NCBI RefSeq assembly: GCF_026151205.1
Contig: NC_087078.1
Coordinates: forward strand, 16,757,118 to 16,821,117
Length of the DNA: 64,000 bases
DNA from: Bolinopsis microptera
Taxonomy: Eukaryota; Ctenophora; Tentaculata; Lobata; Bolinopsidae
Reading direction: 5' to 3'
Part shown: positions 11,101-21,439 of the stretch, in pieces
How positions within the stretch are numbered: the stretch's first letter is position 1
Layout: the number at the start of each line of letters is the position of its first letter
Notes under the pieces: generated by a model
Databases searched by the model: none
What the model saw: the letters and a program-made list of their open reading frames with translations, nothing else
Told to the model about the DNA's origin: nothing
Position numbers and translations under genes: made by a program

Positions 11101-12459
11101 CCCCCCTAATTACCTGTATTACCATTATAATCCCCATGTTACTCAGCTCCGTAGTAGAGTGATTAATCATCACTCTTTTGGTGAGGCATATTGATATAGG
11201 GACGAATAGAAAAGTTAATATATATATCAATATTTGACTATTTCTTACCTGCGGATTCCGAACTTGAGATTTTGTACTTTCTTACTCCTTCGTCAAAGGA
11301 AAAGCTTATCACCTCTTTGTTTTTTTCCCACGTATCTCTCCAAAAAGACGACCATCCCGTGCACACTGCGTCGGAGGGTTCGAAAGTGATCAGCAACTCA
11401 TCGTTGCAACTGATCTTCAAACCATTTGTTCCATGCATTTCTACTTTGAAGATCCTAAAGCCATCATCATCTTTAGCGGGCAAATCAACAGGAAGGTCTT
11501 GACTTGGCTTCATAAAGTCCGTACACAAAAGGAAACCATACTTTGGTGGATCTGAGAATTTTAATACGAAAGATCCCATGTTTTCAAAGTCAGCATTGTT
11601 TTCATTATAGTTGATTCTCAAATCTTTGCCACTTCCAATCGCCAGATCAGTCTTCATATATACATCCGCTTGGTTGGGAATGTTGACATCTCGCAGGAAC
11701 GGTTTGTCGTGCCATTGATCTGAAATATTGGTGTTTTTATTTTTTAAGACACACGACAAAAACATTTTGACACCTAGCCTATAGTGCGATATTCATAGCG
11801 AAGGAATAAAGATATCCACACAACACGTGTATATTTGTGGTAAACTGATTTATGCATAAGTTTACCACGAAATACAGAATATGGTATATATAATTGTGTT
11901 TAAATAATTGTGCTATAAGTAGTTTAAAAGTTAAGTCGCCCTTGGTGTATTCGTCGTTATTTTATCAGGTTTTAAGTTGTTTAATCTGTATAGTCCTCTT
12001 TATTTTTGTAGTATGATGATTAATACACTAGAATAACACGTTCTCTAGATCAAAATGGCCCTGGATAGAAAGATTATTCAAAACCCTAACCCTCTACTAG
12101 TACTCTGACCCCAACCCTAACTCTAACACAATCCGTAACCGACGCATATGCTAAAACCCTAACGAGAAATTCGACTAACTTCCTTCATGTATGATCATGC
12201 CACGTGAGATCGGTGATATGATAGCGCAACAGAGGAAATAAATCAAAGGTCATTATTGGTACGCTCAATTTTTATACTTCATTTGTCATTGTATAAAATT
12301 GTATGAAATTTGATTCTTATTTCGCAAAATATTTAATAAAGTGCTAATGTCGTATATATAAGTAATATTATAACCTGGTTCGACATTGATTGGCGGATCC
12401 GCTGCATCACTGACAACCAGACAAAAAGCTGTAAAAACCAAAAACGAGAGGCTCTGCAT
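8177..12459 (-). CDS. Secreted sushi/EGF protein, 7 exons
   Basis: Seven coding exons join in phase: 12459-12375, 11719-11249, 9845-9618, 9470-9162, 9010-8925, 8754-8609 and 8351-8177 (stop TAG). They total 1500 nt, or 499 residues. Exon 1 gives a signal peptide (MQSLSFLVFTAFCLVVSDA). Exon 2 encodes an unrecognised ~157-residue domain rich in alternating hydrophobic residues, probably beta. Exon 3 is a sushi/CCP-like module with four Cys. Exon 4 is an EGF-like module plus a second CCP. Exons 5 and 6 are EGF-like (CTFGQCNSNNICECD; CSYGGECSV...CDCPQGTEG). The last exon is a short Cys-rich tail with a CC pair. Exons 2-4 are all phase 1-1, the usual signature of shuffled extracellular modules. 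Donors are mostly GTAAG-type; exon 1 has a weak GTTATA. The product is probably secreted for adhesion or humoral recognition; its ligand is unknown. Confidence 0.85.
10309..10390 (+). repeat. Dispersed repeat copy A
   Basis: About 75 bases (GCTCAGCCTGTCATTCCGCC ... TTCGTTTATGAACATAATAG ... CCCCAGGTAA) recur at 50588-50668 in the same orientation with roughly nine in ten bases identical. It lies in intron 2 of the sushi/EGF gene. Confidence 0.75.
10446..10580. repeat. GTTCACATATTACGTAATC repeat with C tract
   Basis: CGTTCACATATTACGTAATC is followed by a long C run and then an inverted-type ATTACGTAATCATGG copy at about 10560. This resembles a short palindromic element. A G run (10732-10758) and another C run (11093-11106) lie nearby in the same intron. 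Confidence 0.5.
12077..12166. repeat. Degenerate telomere-like CCCTAA repeats
   Basis: Several CCCTAAC units, separated by diverged spacers, lie within intron 1 of the sushi/EGF gene. They look like an old interstitial telomeric tract. Confidence 0.45.
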
Positions 12460-12947
12460 TTTTATGTCGTCATGAGCTTACTGAAAAGAAAAGGAATAAA
12501 TACGAATTTATATTTTAAATTTACCTTTTATATTGGATCAGACATTAACATTGTAATTTGAAATTTAAGGAAATCTAGCCTAATAGTAATAGACTCAACT
12601 TTCAGAAAATGGAAGAAAAAAATGTAAGTTTCTTGCTTCAAACAGCATTTGATGAGACCGAAATTTTGCCCCATATTTTAAAATATTGTTCGTTAATTAT
12701 GCTAGCAGGAACCCGTCTAACTCTAAGTCTAACTAAATGTCTAAAATAATTATTACCTATTTAATTCGCGTCAAAAATTTTATTCGAACCCCTGTTTAAT
12801 TATTCAATACTAAAAGAGGTGAAATAATCAATCACAATCCTCGAAAATTGTAAAAGAAATTTGCATCAAAGTCCTTCCCCGGCCCAGAAAGAAAAACTCT
12901 CAGGGCTAAGCCCAAATATCAAACCAAGAGACCCGACACGTATGGAT

Positions 12948-13835
12948 AATTTACGTATAGAATTTCTATTCCGCCCAATTTTTGCAGGTGCTTTTTTTTT
13001 TGGTTCGTTTCTAGAATAATGCTATAGCACGTGCAATTCTTAGAGCTCATATGTTCGCTAATGAAAACCCTTTCAATCTTGTTCCAGTCGAGCAAGTTAG
13101 ACAAAGAGTATAGTGGAGCTGCACATGCCGGCTTTACAAATTCACTCACCAATTGTTGTTATGAGTCCAGCTATTGAAACAGGCTCATGATCTAATAATT
13201 TTTTTCGTCTGACTACTCAAGATCTATTTCAGACAATAACCCAGGGTACAGGTGTTTTGCCTACTCGTGTTTCTTTATCAGCCATCTGACTACGGTTTAC
13301 CCTCCAGTTCAATAGATATATTTCATCCTGGTGGGCGTTTCTAGAATAATGCTCTAGCACGTGCAATTTTTAGAGCTCATATGTTCGCTAATGAAAACCC
13401 TTTCAATCTTGTTCCAGTCGAGCAAGTTAGACAAAAAGTATAGTGGAGCTGCACATGCCGGCTTTACAAATTCACTCACCAATTGTTGTTTTGAGTCCGG
13501 CTATTGAAACAGGCTCATGATCTAATAACTTTTTTCGTGACCTGACTACTCAAGATCTATTTCAGACAATAACCCAGGGTACAGGTGTTTTGCCTACTCG
13601 TGTTTCTTTATCAGCCATCTGACTACGGTTTACCCTCCAGTTCAATAGATATATTTCATCCTGGTGGGCGAGGTTACAATCTAAGTACTGTTCGGTTATT
13701 GATTTAGCACGTGCATTTTCCCTCCAACAAAGCATGAGTGAGTAAGCATCGCTGTTCATGACTGCAAGAAGAACCTTAAATTTACGTATAATTTACGTAT
13801 AGAATTTCTATTCCGCCCAATTTTTGCAGGTGCAC
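12948..13835. repeat. 330 bp tandem duplication between 40 bp repeats
   Basis: A unit starting GTTTCTAGAATAATGCT at 13007 repeats at 13337 (330 bp later), with only a few differences over the whole unit. The pair is bracketed by a direct repeat that includes TTACGTATAGAATTTCTATT, at about 12950 and again at about 13790. On the minus strand, parts read as balanced peptide (13562-13759, MNSDAYSLMLCWRENARAKS; and 12919-13152, LLDWNKIERVFISEH). A duplicated gene or transposon fragment is possible, but I cannot assign a family. Confidence 0.65.
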
Positions 13836-14182
13836 TCTTTTTTGCTGTCTTTGTTAAAGCCAGAACAAGTCATAAATTTCTGGTATACGAAGCAATTCGC
13901 CAATACGGCCACGGCAAATTTTAATTTCACTGACTAAAGTTCTATGCTACCAAACTTTTCCTATCTTTAGGAACCAGAACAGATGAGAAATTTTATATGC
14001 AGCATTGTCTTTTGTGGTCGGATTGACAACCTGGGAAATAGGAATCTAACCACTTTCTGCCACTCACTGCATTGCTTAATACGGTCATAGCAAGATAAAT
14101 GTAATTAAAATCAAGAGATTCGAACATTTTATTGGAGCTTTACTGATTCAAATTAAAGAAAAACATTGTGTATTCGTTTCAG

Positions 14183-14560
14183 CGTCTTGTAGTAAATAAA
14201 GTAGTAAAACCAAGTGTACAAAACGGAACAATGGACGTCATGTATCAGGAACAATAAACTCCGGATCAAACTATGAAGTAACATGTAAAACTAAACAGGG
14301 ATTTACTTTATCTGGATCCCACTATTGGGCAATTATCATCATTGCCTACCTGCACTGAGAATCCTTGTGACAAACCGCCGATATAAAAAACGGAAAAGTC
14401 ATCCCAGAAACTGAAACAATAGAGTCAGGGACTGAGTATACAGTGCGCTTCTCTGAGGAATTCAAAATATCAGGACTTGCTACAATCAGGTTCTCTGACA
14501 AGATATTTGCGAAACAAAAATCGAGGGAAACTACGAAAGTAAAATCTTAAAATTTAACCG
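14183..14560 (+). pseudogene. Broken sushi/CCP module array
   Basis: After a plausible acceptor (TTTCAG at 14177-14182) one frame reads a sushi-like module: SGSNYEVTCKTKQGFTLSG is the usual core. It contains an in-frame TAA near 14198. A second module follows after CTENPCDKPP, but continues only after a frame change (IKNGKVIPETETIESG, then TEYTVRFSEEFKISG), and its expected Cys residues are lost. No open gene can be built. The sequence is most simply a decayed relative of the sushi modules of the opposite-strand gene 2 kb away. Confidence 0.65.
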
Positions 14561-14734
14561 TTGAGGAGGTTCTGAATGAAATCGGCGAGAAGCCTTTAGT
14601 TCCTCATCAACAGCTCAAATTATATCATGAAACTATACTATATCAAACAAATTGTTGATTGGACTCAAAAAGAATGAAATTCGGTGTCATATGTTTTAAC
14701 TTTTTAATGATGTGTATGCGATGATATTTAGCCG

Positions 14735-14935
14735 CAAAATCATTGCAACAAAAAGTAATTTATTGATGCAAACCTGCATATCGTTATTTGCGTTATCAAT
14801 AACCTTACTATTTTTACTCAGCTTGAGTTTATTTTAGACGCACAATCATTGCAAAAAGTGATTTATTGATTTAAACCTGCATATTATAGGTTATTTGCAT
14901 GCATATATAGGTTATTTGCGTTATCAATAACCAAA
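14735..14935. repeat. Diverged ~105 bp tandem repeat
   Basis: The block GCAAAATCATTGCAACAAAA ... TTATTGATGCAAACCTGCAT ... TTATTTGCGTTATCAATAAC at 14735 recurs from 14840 with small indels. It is not coding. The stretch from 14940 to 15600 holds nothing I can identify. Confidence 0.55.
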
Positions 14936-15623
14936 CAATTTTTATTTAGCTTGAATTTATTATATTTTTTGATGATGTAATTGATGAGTGAATTTATTTT
15001 GATTATTAGATTTATTTTATATGAGTAAATTTTTTTTACATGATGTTGAAAAGTATGTTCAATTGCATGCCGGATTCTGGTGTAGTGTATCACTAGACAC
15101 AGATGTTTGGTTATCATTAATTATTATTATGAGTATTTTAACTAATTATAATGAGTGTAATCATTAAATATTATCAGTATTTTAACTAATCACTAATACA
15201 AGTCATCCTTCCTTTAAATCCCTGCAAAAGTTCCTCCGTTTCCACGCAACCTACATAACGAGTGGATAATATTTTAAAATCACATCAGACACGAGTAAAA
15301 ACTAGAGTTATTAACCTGGTTGACAGGTTCAATTAACTGATAAGATATCTGCTCCGGTAACTGTCCCCCCGCACACACTCGCCCAAAGAACCACTGCTAT
15401 AGGTTTAATTCAATTCTTATTCGTTTTCAAGTTTTACCTCGTTCCATCATTTAGAGGATTTCAAAGTGTAGTATACAGACAGATCCGTCAGAAAAAATCG
15501 ATCTACCGCGACCGACACAAGAAGCTTTTTAAGGATTTTTGACGTTTTTGAGTCCCATGAGGTCACGCGATGGTGGTCATTGAAATCAGCTTACTCACAT
15601 TCGATCGGGCGTTTCTTGGTTAA

Positions 15624-15880
15624 GACAACTTTGCGGCCAATGGATTTCTTAAGTGGCTGGAGTCGTTTCTGTCGGACCGTCATCAACATGTTGTTCTGAA
15701 CGGGGTGTCTTCCTTCGCAGCCTTGGTTATCAGTGGTGTCCCCCAAGGAACCGTCCTTGGACCCCTCCTTTTTATACTCTTCATAAATGACATGAAGCTT
15801 TGTGTGACTGGTTCAATTATAAGATTCTTTGCTGATGACACCGGCCGTATACTGAAGCACATATATACTCAAACTCAAGC
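15624..15880 (+). pseudogene. Non-LTR retrotransposon RT fragment (5' part)
   Basis: The frame after a TAA at 15621 reads a reverse-transcriptase core: SFLSDRHQHVVLNG, then GVPQGTVLGPLLFILFIND, then the FADD box (variant of YADD) in RFFADDT. This is the palm domain of a CR1/L2/jockey-like element. The upstream part is missing, and the frame runs into foreign sequence after about 15880. It appears to continue at 16388. Confidence 0.75.
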
Positions 15881-16352
15881 ATCTTCTACAAAACTTGCCA
15901 CTTCTGCTGCAGCTCAGACAGAATCACCATAGACCTCCTGAACGAGCTCCCGTTTAGTGACATCATTAAAGAAGACGAAGTCCATTTGCTTAAAGAATGT
16001 CCTGTCTACAAGGAGATCAGACAAAGAAACAGCACAGACCTTCACAACATACTCACAAATAGTCAATTCAGTAAATTATTTAATGAGGATTACATTTTGG
16101 AGACCAAAAATTTTGTTTATAATCTATTTCGTGAAAGATTTCCTAAAAGTAAGCTATGACTTAGTATCCTTATTTCGTGCACACTTTGAAACCATTTAAT
16201 TATTTATTTAAGATATTATGTTTTTTTGTTGTTTGGTTGTGTAACTTTCATTTAACTGATTGGGATCTGACACATGTAATTTTGTAATGATCTTTCTAAT
16301 TTCTAATTCTAATTCTAATTCTAATTCTAATTCTAATTCTAATTCTAATTCT
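15880..16352 (+). mobile_element. 5'-truncated retroelement with (TAATTC)n tail
   Basis: The frame from about 15919 reads a C-terminal segment of a second non-LTR element: IIKEDEVHLLKECPVYKEIR, the H...C-P-x-Y knuckle common at the end of such proteins, ending at a TGA near 16160. The segment finishes in about nine TAATTC units (16294-16352), a typical simple-repeat tail. It sits between two halves of another RT, so it is probably a nested insertion. Confidence 0.6.
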
Positions 16353-16387
16353 ATAGGCCCTTCACACTTTCTTTCTGTCTAGTTCTA

Positions 16388-16985
16388 ATGTACCGTCACA
16401 ATAGTGACTTTAATGTATACAAAACAGGATCTGTTATCGTTCCTCAGCAAGATCTCGACCATGTTATTGCTTGGGCCAAACGTAATAACATGGTTTTACA
16501 TGAGGATAAGTTTGAGCTACTAGTTCACCAGGGGAATGAGAGTCTGTATGAGCTGCCTCATGTCAAACACAAACATACATCTTGACTATTGGCAGTGGCT
16601 CAACTCAAAGCACTAAATTTAATTTCGATGCAAAGGAGGAGAGAGAGCGTTAAATTATCATTCACATGTGGAAAATCTTACACCAACGCTGCCCAAATGA
16701 CCTTGGGATTCATTTTTATACTCCATCAAGACACGGAATCAAGGCCACCATTCCAAGTCTCATCAAGAGCAGTACTCAACGGCAGCAGTCATTGTATGAT
16801 GGTTCATACTGCTTTTCAAAGCAAAACTATCAGCATTTCTTAAACAGTTTCCAGATAACCCATCGGTGAGCAATTACAGCTGCACTAATGGAAATTCTTT
16901 GTTGGACTGGAGTATGAATAAGGCAGCAGCGATGCTGCAAGGGCTGTCCAACTATTCGATGACCCAGTAGAGAAATCTATAAATC
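16388..16985 (+). pseudogene. Non-LTR retrotransposon fragment (3' part)
   Basis: The frame at 16388-16585 resumes the RT thumb (QQDLDHVIAWAKRNNMVLHE). After a stop and frame shifts, 16660-16865 reads the C-terminal conserved block (HMWKILHQRCPNDLGIHFY, then SKQNYQHFLNSF), and a third frame continues with FPDNPSVSNYSCTNGNSLLD. Several stops and shifts make it inactive. It belongs with the fragment ending near 15880. Confidence 0.7.
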
Positions 16986-16990
16986 TCTCT

Positions 16991-17680
16991 AAAGTAAGTA
17001 AGTGGAAAAGTATTTTCAAGTGTTATGGTAGGTACACGGTAGGTGCATGGTATTGTATGGCCTGTGTAGTGTGTACTGAGTACTCGAGGATGCGGCTGAC
17101 TTTACAGGTGTCTATAACATCAGCAGAGACGCAGTAAAACAGTTAGTTCTAAAACGAGTGGAATGGAGAATTGTAGTATGTATGTAGCAAGAAACCTCAG
17201 TACTCTTTCTAGAGCATTTTAATATTAAACTGTTGCTTGAGATTAAAGTTAAACAATGTTGAATATGTACATTTTTGGAAAAAAAAGGGGGAGTGTTGAG
17301 TCACGAGAGTTCTCAGCTATATCCCTTTTATAATAGAGGTGCTCCAGTTTGCTTACATTCACTTGTACTCATGGGACCTTGTGCCTCTGGGATACTGGCG
17401 GGGAGGTGACAATTGTTTGTTTACATTAATAGTGAGTACATGTTCAGCAAGCTGAGGAGGTGATAATTGTTTGTTTGCATTTTAGGGCAAGTACATGTTC
17501 AGCAGGCTGAAGAGACGCTTATGTAACGCTTTCTTGTAACCCCCCTTTGAGGGCCCCGAATTATTTTCTGAACGAAAGCTCAAAATTTATTCGAAAGATT
17601 ATCTTTGTATGTACGACCAGTGGCGTAACGAAGGGCACCGCTGACCCACTGTAATTACATGGGGGGTCAATTGTCGGGGG
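16991..17680 (+). repeat. Long direct repeat, copy 1 (LTR-like core)
   Basis: The ~690 bp starting AAAGTAAGTAAGTGGAAAAG are repeated at 18402-19071 with few differences (one is a 17-20 bp indel near the start). Inside, a purine run (GGAAAAAAAAGGGGGAG) is followed by TGTTGAGTCACGAG at 17294 and the segment ends ATTACA at 17659. This 366 bp block has the form of an LTR with its polypurine tract. About 20 bases beyond it also match in copy 2, so a segmental duplication of a 3' end plus LTR is as likely as a true LTR pair. Confidence 0.65.
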
Positions 17681-18401
17681 GTCAATTTTCGTACTAAGTA
17701 ACTAAGCCCTAGATTTCGTGACAATTTACCCCAGTGTAGTTTAGTTACAAGTTAATAACAGGGTGTAACATATTTTATACTTTGCAGACAGGGGATCGTC
17801 TAAACATGTAGTGATCATATTTAGTGATATTTATAGGTTTTGTTCACTTTCCCAGTACAATATGGACCACCTCTCACACACGCACACTTCCGCCTTGCAT
17901 CCAACACACTAACCCTTAACCTCAATCAAACCATATTTGGCTCCCACGTTTCACACTTATCATTGGTCAATACCATTCCCGCCATTTTTGCTCCACACTA
18001 AATACATATACCTATAACACACGTCACACTTCACATGATGCACTTGTTCACCGTTGTAGCATTTCATGCTTATGTATCATGTGTAGTATATTTAGTCTTG
18101 TAGTAGTTTTAGGACTGTACGGTATTAACTATAAAAGTTTGTCGTCGTATAAACTAATTTTGTTATGAATTTTTGTTATGACTTTTTTGTTACGCAATTT
18201 TTGGATAAAGTTGATTGAATTAAAAGTAAATTTTGCCTCAGATATATGTTTTTTACGCTTTGAATTTTTGATAGAAATATTTTTAGATCATGAATACGAT
18301 GTTGTAACATTGAAACGTTGCAGTAAATTCCTTTCCTGATAAGAGCACTTTTCCTGGTCGCATATTCAAACGGGATCGATACAATTTTACGAGAATACAT
18401 T
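17681..18401. other. Spacer between direct repeats
   Basis: About 720 bases without a convincing ORF, retroelement protein motif or known site. If the flanking repeats were a true LTR pair, gag-pol is absent. Confidence 0.5.
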
Positions 18402-19071
18402 AAAGTAAGTAAGTGGAAAAGTATTTTCAAGTGTTATGGTAGGTACACGGTATTGTATGGCCTGTGTAGTGTGTACTCGAGGATGCGGCTGACTTTACAG
18501 GTGTCTATAACATCAGCAGAGACGCAGTAAAACGGTTAGCTCTAAAATGAGTGGAATGGAGCATTGTAGTATGTATATAGCAAAAACCTCAGTACTCTTT
18601 CTAGAGCATTTTAATATTAAACTGTTGCTTAAGATTAAAGTTAAACAATGTTGAATATGTACATTTTTGGAAAAAAAAGGGGGAGTGTTGAGTCACGAGA
18701 GTTCTCAGCTATATCCCTTTTATAATAGAGGTGCTCCAGTTTGCTTACATTCACTTGTACTCATGGGACCTTGTGCCTCTGGGATACTGGCGGGGAGGTG
18801 ACAATTGTTTGTTTACATTAATAGTGAGTACATGTTCAGCAAGCTGAGGAGGTGATAATTGTTTGTTTGCATTTTAGGGCAAGTACATGTTCAGCAGGCT
18901 GAAGAGACGCTTATGTAACGCTTTCTTGTTACCCCCCTTTGAGGGCCCCGAATTATTTTCTGAACGAAAGCTCAAAATTTATTCGAAAGATTATCTTTGT
19001 ATGTACGACCAGTGGCGTAACGAAGGGCCCCGCTGACCCAGTGTAATTACATGGGAGGTCAATTGTCGGGG
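18402..19071 (+). repeat. Long direct repeat, copy 2 (LTR-like core)
   Basis: Second copy of the repeat at 16991-17680. The LTR-like block is 18686-19051 and has the same length as in copy 1 (366 bp). It ends only 160 bases upstream of the SLC18B1-like start codon, so it could contribute promoter sequence (it contains CCCTTTTATAATAG). Confidence 0.65.
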
Positions 19072-19234
19072 TACCTGCAATAATTCCATCGTTTTCTTAG
19101 CCAATGCTTGCTAATGAATTGACTTCGATTGATTGAATGTTTGGTAGGTTTGCTTTTTATAATGTATATTGCTGGGTTATTGACAGTTCATCCCCTTTGC
19201 AAATTCAATAACAGTTAAATCTTAAGGTTACACT

Positions 19235-20554
19235 ATGAACAACTACAAGAGTGAAGCATCAGACAGTAGTGCTACAGAGCTACTTGAATACCCAACACGT
19301 CATGACGATCATGCTCCTCTGATACAGAAAGAAGAGTCAGACACCCAACCTGACCCTCCAAACCACTTCAAAACATCCCTCTTGTGTGTTATCTCACTGA
19401 CACTTGGCGGAATACAAACCATCCCCCTAGCTATCTTGATACCAGAGTCTCTAAACCTGGGACTCTCAACACAACAAGCCTTCCTTATATTAGCAGCTTG
19501 GGCCACCTCCTCTCTGTTAGCGCTCCTCATACAACCAGTAATGAACCGTCTCAACGACTTTTTGTACCTTACTCTCACGGGTCTGGTTAGTTCTGCTGGT
19601 TTTTGTTCCTTCTACTACTCGGTTACTGTTCCCCACTATTACCTCTATCTCGCAGTGCTAGCTCAGTTTGCAAGTGGAGCTGCACTCTTTCTCATCAAAA
19701 ACAAAACAGCAGTAGGGATTACAAATCACCTCCAAGGTAACGTCAGCAAATCTTCTACATTGTGGGAAGCCTTTTTCTCAGGAGGGGAAGCTATCGGAGC
19801 ATACATAGGGTCCTGGCTTGACGCCAAGATAGGGTTCTCCCTGTCAATGACAGTAGCTGGGATCACACTACTGGTTGCTGTGTCCATATTAGCTTGTTGC
19901 TATCCTCGTAACAACAGAAGAACGGAGGAGAGTGATGTAACTTCAACTCGTGATATTTACCTTCTCTACGTGTCTCGTGACCTCTTGGTCTACTGTTGGG
20001 GTCCGATGATCTGTATTGGGGCCGTTACAGTGTACACTGAAGGTATCCTCACTGAGTTCTACTTGGAAGAGTTTTCAAAATCCTTGCAATTTGGTGGTGT
20101 GATAATCGGCGTGAGTGGTATTGTTTATTGCATTTCTGCGGCCTTTATTGGTATGTTACGAGAAAAGTGGCCCGTACTAACTATAGTAGGTCTAGTATCT
20201 GGTCTGTTCGGGTGCGGAGTTGTCCTCCTTTTTATAGGACCCATCATCTGTCCTCCTGGAGGCAACAAACTCGTCCTCTCCATCCTTGCTGCCAACTTGC
20301 TACAACTCTGCAGCTGCGCTATTCAGCTCAACTCTCTAACACTAGCAGCTGGTAAACTCACTAAAGTTCTGGATAGTGAACAAGCCATGTCAGTATCTTT
20401 AAATGCTGTTAACGTTGCTTACAATCTAGGCTCAATGGTTGGACCTGTTATTGGTGGATCACTTTTAACCAGGTTTCATTTTAAAGAAGTTTTTGCGATG
20501 GGGACTCCTTTCTGCATTTTATCAGCACTGGTTGTTGGAGTCTACCATTTGTAG
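19235..20554 (+). CDS. MFS transporter, SLC18B1-like, intronless
   Basis: One ATG-initiated frame of 439 codons ends at TAG (20552-20554). Human SLC18B1, a vesicular polyamine transporter, has a similar length (about 450). The cytosolic N-terminus (about 45 residues) is acidic and ends before TM1 (SLLCVISLTLGGIQTIPLAI). About twelve hydrophobic segments follow. The paired glycine motifs expected of the DHA1/SLC18 group are seen at GGEAIGAYIGSWLDAKIGF (about residue 183) and NLGSMVGPVIGGSLL (about 396). The middle segment ILTEFYLEEFSKSLQFGGVI also fits SLC18B1. A retrocopy origin is possible because its neighbours have introns. It is first of three MFS genes on this strand. Assignment to SLC18B1 rather than another DHA1 transporter is by pattern only. 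Confidence 0.8.
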   Translation: MNNYKSEASDSSATELLEYPTRHDDHAPLIQKEESDTQPDPPNHFKTSLLCVISLTLGGIQTIPLAILIPESLNLGLSTQQAFLILAAWATSSLLALLIQPVMNRLNDFLYLTLTGLVSSAGFCSFYYSVTVPHYYLYLAVLAQFASGAALFLIKNKTAVGITNHLQGNVSKSSTLWEAFFSGGEAIGAYIGSWLDAKIGFSLSMTVAGITLLVAVSILACCYPRNNRRTEESDVTSTRDIYLLYVSRDLLVYCWGPMICIGAVTVYTEGILTEFYLEEFSKSLQFGGVIIGVSGIVYCISAAFIGMLREKWPVLTIVGLVSGLFGCGVVLLFIGPIICPPGGNKLVLSILAANLLQLCSCAIQLNSLTLAAGKLTKVLDSEQAMSVSLNAVNVAYNLGSMVGPVIGGSLLTRFHFKEVFAMGTPFCILSALVVGVYHL

Positions 20555-21439
20555 AACAGAAATTTTAAATTTAATTCAAAACTTTTTTGTTTTCCTTCGC
20601 CTTACTAATATATGTAACACTAAACTCACTCCAAGCAGATTAACAGGTTATGGACTTAATTGAATCATAACCAACTAAATTGCGAAAATTGAAAAAAAAA
20701 ACCATCTAACAATCTTTTGAAATTAATTACTAACTTTACTAGTCCCTCTGCTTTTGAGTTATTGAATTAAATGCCTGTAATATCGGGAGTAATGGCAAAT
20801 AGTTGATACTACTAAAACACGGTCACGATAAAGACCGTATGGTAGAGCATGAACTAAAATTTAACATGAGCTCCTACTAATAAATACAGTGAGGTACTGG
20901 TTAGCACAGGCTAACAGGCTGACAGGCTGACAGGCTGACAGGCTGACAGACTGCTTTCTTAGAACTTTTATAGTCCGAAATTCTTGACAAACGTTGCAAA
21001 AGGAATATGCAACGTGGAGCAATGAAATTATCATCGTTAATTAGCTCAAAGACGTTATAGCTTAATTCAGCTCTAAAGTCCTTTAGCTAAATAAGTCTTT
21101 AGGCTATACAGACCAGAATCCTTCAAGTCTGATTTCGACTCCCTTGACTGACTTTCAGTTCTAGAATTTGTGTCCTGTGACCGACTATTAATATGTCAAG
21201 TGGCTCAGACCAACCCACGTAACCGCATTTTAGCACATTTAGGAGAAACTTGATACTGATGAGCCAAGTCTTCTTCAATTTACCATGTGACTCATTTAAT
21301 CTTTTATATGTTGCTGTTAACTTAACCTTTAGTAGTATTGAGTAGATGGTAGTTAACTTTATGTCAAGTTTGATTCCGCTAAATCACCACCAATAAGTTC
21401 CATTTCCTTCTCTGGTGCTTTCGGCTATAGCTAAAAACA
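20555..21439. other. Intergenic; short CAGGCTGA repeat
   Basis: AT-rich spacer between two MFS genes. At 20916-20950 the octamer CAGGCTGA repeats four to five times. I see no gene or clear promoter motif. Confidence 0.5.
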
